DNA of 64,000 bases. It comes from Pinus tabuliformis (lineage: Eukaryota; Streptophyta; Pinopsida; Pinales; Pinaceae). The position numbers and the translations under genes were made by a program. The notes under the pieces were generated by a model. That model saw nothing but the letters and a program-made list of their open reading frames with translations. It searched no databases and was not told where the DNA came from. The stretch covers positions 1,669,895,058-1,669,959,057 of the forward strand of contig CM062816.1 of the NCBI GenBank assembly GCA_031772625.1, given 5' to 3'. Below, in pieces: positions 58,333-64,000 of the stretch; the stretch's first letter is position 1; every line of letters starts with the position of its first letter.

Positions 58333-60917
58333 TGTAGTGCCCACTCTAGTTTCCTAACCCTAATACGACATTATCTTAGACACTTTATTCTTCGAGGACC
58401 TCAGATTGAGGATATGGACCCATGACACTATTATTAGCGATTGAGATATTCATGGTTGTGATGTTATGAATGCTTTCCATTGATATTATGGTAGCATGAA
58501 TGGTTATGTATCTTATCTATCCGTATTCTGATGATTGCAATATTAAATAGTTAAGTTGGTCTCTATTTGAAATTATGACAAGGGTAGTAAAGAATATGTA
58601 TGCGCTCTACTAAAAGCATAATGAGGCTAAATCTTATGGATAGGTATATTTCTACGATGTTACGATGTTGATAGCTTAATGAATATGTATGTCTCCATTT
58701 ATGATTATTGATGATAGCCATGAGGGATGTGTCCCCTATGTTACCTGCTTCCTTTAGTTCAGACTTACAATGGACAATGATGTGAATGACCAGGAATTGT
58801 TAATGATGTTATTATGATAATTGAATAACATTGAGAAACCGTGTTACTGATGATTATTGAGTATGGCAGGGAATCATCAGAGGCACTCGCATATGACGAG
58901 TTGATGACACCTGGTTTGACGAAAATTCATATTATTTTACCTTTGAAAGTCTAAGTCGATCTTAGAATCTGCCATATATGTTTAACTATATTCTGATGAT
59001 ATATTAATGGTTGCAGGCACAGATTAGTTGCTTGACCGAATGACTCACATATGGGTGATGGGGTTGTACAAGTGGATGGAACTACATGGGAGGGGTGGGA
59101 CAGAGTCCCTGATCCCACCCACTAGCGCTCCCGCCGTGACTTGGGCTGGAAGGGTTGAAGCACCTTCGCCTTGAAGATCACGATGCCATGAGGGCAGGTC
59201 CCAAAGATGGGTCGCTCATGAGGACTTTACCGGGGGGCGCGCATTAAGGCAGATTGCTTGATCCCCGACACCATTAGTCTCACTATAGCAGGCAACATAA
59301 GAGATGATAGTGGTCTATGACGTTGCACCATATTTTCCCCTCGTAATCACTGGATGCTTGAAGGGCAAGAGGTGTGGCACCCTTGGAACTTCAGGGAAAT
59401 TTCTTGAAGGGCACGACCAACTTGGCACCCTTGGCATCACAAATAAACTATTGGGTGTGGCACCCTTGGAATTTCTAAGGAAGTTCTTGAAGGGCACAAC
59501 CAAATTGGCACCCTTGACATCACAAATAAACTAGTAGGTGTGGCACCCTTGGAACTTCTAGGGAAGTTCTTGAAGGGCACAACCAAACTGGCACCCTTGA
59601 CATCACAAATAAGCTATTAGGTGTGGCACCCTTGGAACTTCTAGGGAAGTTCTTGAAGGGCACAACCAAACTTGGCATCGTTGGAATCATTAAAAATAAA
59701 TAATAATAAATAAATATAAGCAAGGAATGAAAACTAGGTAAATTTACATCAAGGGTAAATGATGATTAGAAACCAATGTAATTAAATCAAAAATAAAACT
59801 TGGAATAAGGAGGATCATAGGAAGAATTAAAATAGAGTACCTTAAAAACTCTACCCTTCCCATTTTGGAAAATACTAGGAAGATTATGTGGTTTAATTAG
59901 GAAAAAGGGGAAAGACAAACATAATGGTAAGGATAAAGATTAATCCTAAACTAATTTAAATCTAATTGAGAAAAGGGGAAGGTGAATTAAAATGAGAATA
60001 ATAAATTAAATTTAGAGAAATATAGAAAAGTTCCATGTGTCAACAACCAACATAAGAATATCCACCTAGGAGATAACCTGAGTTAAATTAGGGAGTAGAT
60101 TGGGGATAAAATCTTGAATCATTAATTGACTTCAAGTAATGAACACAAATTAAGGAGTAAAAGGGGGGAATAAAGAGACAACTAGGAGAAGAAATAGGAA
60201 TCTTGTTGAGGTGAGGAAAATATTAGTTTTAAATAAAATTTAAAAAAATAATTTTGGGAGACCCTTGATGTGAGAATGACACATGGGTGGGTGAATAATC
60301 AAGCTATTGAATTATAAAAAAATAATTAATTATGCATGACATGACAAGTGTCACCTATGAGGACTCCTATAAAAGAAGGGGCAAGCCATGGAAGAAGGGA
60401 CTTTTGGAAACCCTATGGTTGGATGGATGAGATGTTGGGAGAGCACTGATTACGAAGCTATAATGAGTTTGGTGAGGTAGAGGATTTAGAGAGGGGACTC
60501 TTGAGCCAAGGTGTGCTCTCCTCTACTAGCTAGTGCTTGTCTCCATTTTACAACCCCATTGCAGCTCGGGGGTCCGCGGGGAAGAAGAGTACCCAAGGAG
60601 TAGGCTGGGAGGTTAACAGGTGGGTCTTCACATTCGGTTCAAGTGCGTCATCATTCACTCGTGGAGGTGCCCAGCTACAAGGGAATACCAGCAACAGCAG
60701 AGCAAGTGGAGTATCGCCTTCTGGTGAACGGTACATATGTATTTCATTACTATTGATCTTAGTTAAAAGTATGAAATGTTATGATATGTTTCCTGAAATG
60801 AGTGGCAGGAATGTGTGTGCTAAATAAATTTGAATTTCAATGCGTTTCCTTCGGGTTGTCATTGTTGTTTAAAAATAAATAAAAATGTATATAGTCTGGA
60901 GAGTTATGGTCCTCACA
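58333..60917 (+). repeat. Element D 3' LTR
   Basis: 2,585 bases, partner of 48,814-51,395. It differs by scattered single substitutions and by the A-run near 60,870 (short insertions). The 83-bp array (59,370-59,684) and TATA box (60,368-60,375) are conserved. Confidence 0.96.
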
Positions 60918-60922
60918 GTTCC

Positions 60923-62109
60923 CTTCTTCCAGATTCCAGTGAAGATTATTCAGATGAGCTAGTACACCCTTCGATTGTAGACTTCTTCTCGAATTCAGTT
61001 AGAATAGATTTGGTAGATTCTAAGCGTAATTTGTCTAACATAGAAGAAACCATTTCTATAGAAATTTCGACCAAGCCTAACATTGTAGAAAACATTCATG
61101 TTGGCAGATCTTGTTCTCCTTTGGAACTTGATATTTACCATGCTATGTTTCGTGAATTTAGAGATATATTTGCATGGTCTTATGAGGAGATGCCAGGCAT
61201 TGATTCAAGAATTGTTGAACATCAAATCAAAATGCACCCTGATGTCAAACTAGTACAACAACGGCTTCGACCTGTACATCCAAAGAAAGTTGCTGCCATT
61301 AAGACAGAGGTTGAAAAGCTTTTGCATGTTGGCTTCATTTACCCTGTACCTATTACTGATTGGGTATCAAATATTGTTCCCGTGACGAAAAAAAGAGGAA
61401 CAATCCGAGTGTGTGCTGATTACTAGGATGTAAATAAAGCATATCCAAAAAACAATTATCCTACACCCTTCATTGACCAAATTATTGACGAATGTGCCGG
61501 ATGTGAAATCTTTTCATTCATGGATGGATTTTTCGGCTACAATCAAATCAATATCCACCCAGAGGATCAGTCAAAACCTGCATTTATTTGTCCATGGGGC
61601 ATATTCGCATATAGAAAGTTACCTTTTGATTTGAAGAATGAAGGGGCTACCTTTTGGAGGGCAATGAACTATGCCTTCCATGACATTAAGAACATTGTAC
61701 AACCATAACTTGATGATTTTCCTACTCATTCATGAAAGTGGACTGATCATCTGCAACATCTTAGAGCAATATTCTTATGGTGCCGACACTACAAAATAAG
61801 GCTCAATCCGCACAAGTGTGTGTTTTGTGTTGGCTCTAGTTGATTGCTTGGATTCGTGGTCTCAAAATATGGAATTCGACTCGATCCAACTAAGGTTTAG
61901 GCAATACTTGACTTGCCTCCACCTTCAAATTTATTAGAGTTACAGAAACTTCAAGGGAAGGCAAACTTTCTGCAGAGGTTCATTCCAAACTATGTTGAAA
62001 TGGCTAAAGGTTTTACTCGTCTGTTGAAGAAAGAGGTACCCTTCCATTAGATCAGGTTGCGCAAGCTTCCTTTAGTGCTGTTAGAGATTCCCTGATTAGA
62101 GCATCATTA
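60923..62109 (+). pseudogene. Element C reverse transcriptase
   Basis: Continues C's polyprotein right after D and one duplicated GTTCC. FRDIFAWSYEEMPGID opens the RT region. Then come GFIYPVPITDWVSNIVPV, RVCADY with a stop at 61,424, IFSFMDGFFGYNQINIHPED and FICPWGIFAYRKLPF. The catalytic YxDD has lost its Tyr: the codon is a stop, leaving LDDF at about 61,706-61,720. After this come RLNPHKCVFC, LLGFVVSKYGIRLDP and LQGKANFLQRFIPNYVEMAK. At least four stops and a frame change near 62,050 break it. Style and motifs are Tat/Ogre-like. Confidence 0.92.
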
Positions 62110-62607
62110 ATGTATGCCCCAAACTATCAACAAGACTATTACCTGTATCTCGTCGCTGCAGATACAACCATTGGAATGGTTTTAGTCCAAGAAGAAGATG
62201 GAATAGAACATCCAATATATTATTTGAGCCGTAATCTCAATGATATAGAAAGAAAATATTCTTATGTCGAAAAGTTAGCTTTGGCAGCCGTTCAAGCTGT
62301 GCAGAGGTTTCGTCACTATATTCTCCTGCGTAAAACTACAATTATCTCCGATTGCAACCCTATGACATACATTTTGTCACGTCAATTGCTAGGGGACAAA
62401 TATTCGAAGTGGATAGTTATATTGCAGGAATTTGATTTGGAATTCATCAAGTCTAAGTCAAAGAAATCTCTCGTATTTGCCAAACTACTTTCCGATCTTC
62501 CCTCATCCTCCAACGATTTAACATCAGAAACATCAATCTTGGATGAGTCTTTGTCTCTCATTTCGTCAAGTGATCCATGGTATGGGGATATACTGATCTA
62601 TCTCTAG
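62110..62607 (+). pseudogene. Element C RNase H
   Basis: A 165-codon open block. LYLVAADTTIGMVLVQEEDG is the RNase H start; the first acidic site reads A-A-D. IYYLSRNLNDIERKYSYVEK, then HYILLRKTTIISDCNPMTYI and SKWIVILQEFDLEFI follow in the usual order. It lies between RT and integrase in the same polyprotein and ends at a stop at 62,605. Confidence 0.92.
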
Positions 62608-63822
62608 ACCCAAGCTTTCCGGCCCAATACCTCTTGCTCTCAATAGCGACATATTCGATACCGAGCCAAAAATTATCTGATCGTTGGTGACACGCTTTAT
62701 CGCCGTGGTATCGATATGATTTTACATAGGTGCCTCACTCATGAGGAGGCTGAGAAAGCTTTAAATGAATGTCATTCAGGTGCTTGTGGTGGACATTTGT
62801 TCGAATATGCAACAGCACAAAAAATTCTCCGTGCTGGTTACTTTTGGCCAACAATATTCAAAGGTTGCATAATTGCCGTCATAAGTTGTCATGCATGTCA
62901 AATATTCGATCAGAAAGTTAGATTACCACCTACACCTTTGCATCCAGAAGTCATTGTTGGACCATTCGCTAAATGAGGCATTGATTTTATAACATGTAAC
63001 CCCACCTCGATCGGGGGGCATGGGTATATTATAGTCGTTGTTGACTATTTTACCAAATGGGCCGAGGCGATGCCTACATTAAACAATAGTGGCGAAACGG
63101 CTGCATTATTTTTCTTCAACCATGTGGTTGCCAGGTTTGGTGTACCATAGGCCATAGTCACAGATCATGGGTTGCATTTTCGCAATCACATGATGGTTGA
63201 GTTGACTGCCAAATTAGGACTGTCACATGATAGTTCTACTCCATATTATCTGCAAGCTAATGGACAAGTTGAGGCTATTATCAAGGTCCTTAAGTGCATG
63301 TTGCAACGAATGATTGGAGTTCATAAGAGAAATTGGCAATTAATCCTGTACTCGGCTTTGTGGGCATATCGGACCTCGGTAAGAAATGCTACAAGATTCA
63401 CGCCCTTTCAGTTGGTGTATCGTTTGGAAGTAGTCTTGCCGATTCAATGTGAAATTTCGTCATTCAAACTCGCAATTGACCTGCTACCTAACACTTCTGA
63501 GGAAGAAGCACATTTCTTGGAATTAATCCATCTGGATGAAACCCGTCGTGATGCTACATTGGCTAACAAAGCACACAAGAAACGGGTAAAAGTGCAATAT
63601 GATCAAAATATCAAGCCTCGTGTCTTCTCAGAAGGTGACCTAGTCCTGCTTTATGATCAAGAGTCTGATAAAATTGGAGTAGGAAAATTTGAACCACTTT
63701 GGATGGGCCCTTATATTGTTAAGCGTTTTTTGACGAAAGGTGCCTACGAGTTAGTAGATTATGACGAAATTCCATTATCTAAGCCCAGAAATGGGTTGCA
63801 TCTAAAACGTTACTATGCTTAA
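62608..63822 (+). pseudogene. Element C integrase
   Basis: The zinc domain is HRCLTHEEAEKALNECHSGA through CHACQIFDQ. The core shows GIDFIT (the preceding Trp codon is a stop at 62,974), then VVDYFTKWAEAMP, IVTDHGLHFRNHMM and NGQVEAIIKVLK, so all three catalytic acids (D, D, E) are present. The long C-terminal block (63,172-63,822) holds LWAYRTSVRNATRFTPFQLV and KRVKVQYDQNIKPRVFSEGD. It ends GLHLKRYYA, the normal end of this polyprotein. Stops at about 62,605, 62,974 and 63,148 inactivate it. Confidence 0.93.
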
Positions 63823-64000
63823 TTAAGTATGGTAAAAATCATGTAAATATGCTTGGATTGCATGTGTGAGTGTGTTCCTTTTAGGGTTTTTATTTGGTTA
63901 AGTAATCCACTTTGCATTTGTTGTAGATGTCGAACTTTTCGAAAATATTTGTTGGTTATGCCAACGATGCTAGTCATAGTACACAGGACCTATCTTCTAC
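63823..64000 (+). other. Element C 3' untranslated region
   Basis: Short non-coding stretch after the end of pol. The window ends before any polypurine tract or 3' LTR. Confidence 0.6.

Larger units (their letters stand above)
48814..60917 (+). mobile_element. Element D: non-autonomous LTR retrotransposon carrying host gene sequence
   Basis: 12,104 bases. LTRs at 48,814-51,395 and 58,333-60,917 both start TGTAGTGCCC and end GGTCCTCACA. GTTCC flanks the whole (48,809-48,813 and 60,918-60,922), and element C's frame rejoins when D is removed. A tRNA-iMet primer site follows the 5' LTR and a purine tract precedes the 3' LTR. The 6,937-bp interior has no protease, RT, RNase H or integrase; instead it holds a MIP2/NBAS-like gene fragment in sense orientation plus unidentified DNA. 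I counted about 30 differences between the LTRs by eye (about 1 percent), far fewer than in element A. Long LTRs, the iMet site and the GACTTCGGGACGAAGTC word before the purine tract resemble chromovirus (Tekay/Del) elements, which probably supplied the enzymes in trans (inference). Confidence 0.93.
42079..64000 (+). mobile_element. Element C: Tat/Ogre-like Ty3/gypsy, cut by element D, 3' end outside window
   Basis: Plus-strand element inserted in B's gag. It has a 1,013-bp 5' LTR, a primer site matching tRNA-Arg, a long leader, a gag with a P/Q-rich N-terminal part, protease and then element D (48,814-60,917). RT, RNase H and integrase follow to 63,822. The tRNA-Arg site and the RT style (DIFAWSYEEMPGID, FICPWGIFAYRKLPF) are those of the Tat/Ogre branch. 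About 9.8 kb of C is visible. The 3' LTR, and so the target duplication (5' flank CTTCC), is beyond the window. Several stops show that it is inactive. Confidence 0.9.

Overview
This window is nuclear DNA of a land plant with a large, repeat-rich genome. It is almost entirely nested, broken LTR retrotransposons, and the only recognisable host gene sequence is a fragment carried inside one of them. The element types, including Ty3/gypsy elements with an extra reading frame after integrase, suggest a gymnosperm (conifer or yew-like) or possibly a fern. That is an impression from protein style, not a proof. I see no intact protein-coding gene, rRNA, tRNA or CRISPR.

Layout. 1-8,817: a Ty3/gypsy reverse transcriptase fragment at the edge, then AT-rich decayed DNA. 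8,823-20,992: element A (minus strand), a complete but dead Ty3/gypsy element with 992-bp LTRs, target duplication ATAGC, gag, protease, a second gag-like block, RT-RNase H, integrase and a post-integrase ORF. 20,998-22,240: unexplained, partly open on minus. 22,241-42,078: element B (minus strand), a Ty3/gypsy element of Athila/Tat character whose 5' LTR lies beyond the window. Three other elements cut B. A 590-bp Copia-type solo LTR sits at 26,196-26,785, a 2,941-bp solo LTR at 29,961-32,901, and a 5,156-bp CACTA-like DNA transposon at 35,921-41,076. In each case the target duplication is visible and B's frame resumes on the other side.

42,079-64,000: element C (plus strand), a Tat/Ogre-like Ty3/gypsy element that landed in B's gag. 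C has a 1,013-bp LTR, a tRNA-Arg-type primer site, gag, protease and, after an interruption, RT, RNase H and integrase. 48,814-60,917: element D (plus strand) sits inside C with target duplication GTTCC, and C's reading frame rejoins exactly when D is removed. D has 2.58-kb LTRs that differ by only about 1 percent by eye, an initiator-Met primer site and a polypurine tract, but no gag-pol.

The main discovery is D. Its 6.9-kb interior carries, in sense orientation, a broken intron-poor copy of the 5' part of a host gene resembling plant MIP2 (the NBAS/Sec39-type subunit of the ER Golgi-retrieval tethering complex). It also holds a further 1.9 kb that I cannot identify. D is best read as a non-autonomous LTR retrotransposon that captured host sequence and was mobile recently. 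The order of events is B first, then C into B, then D into C, with the other three B insertions at undetermined times after B.
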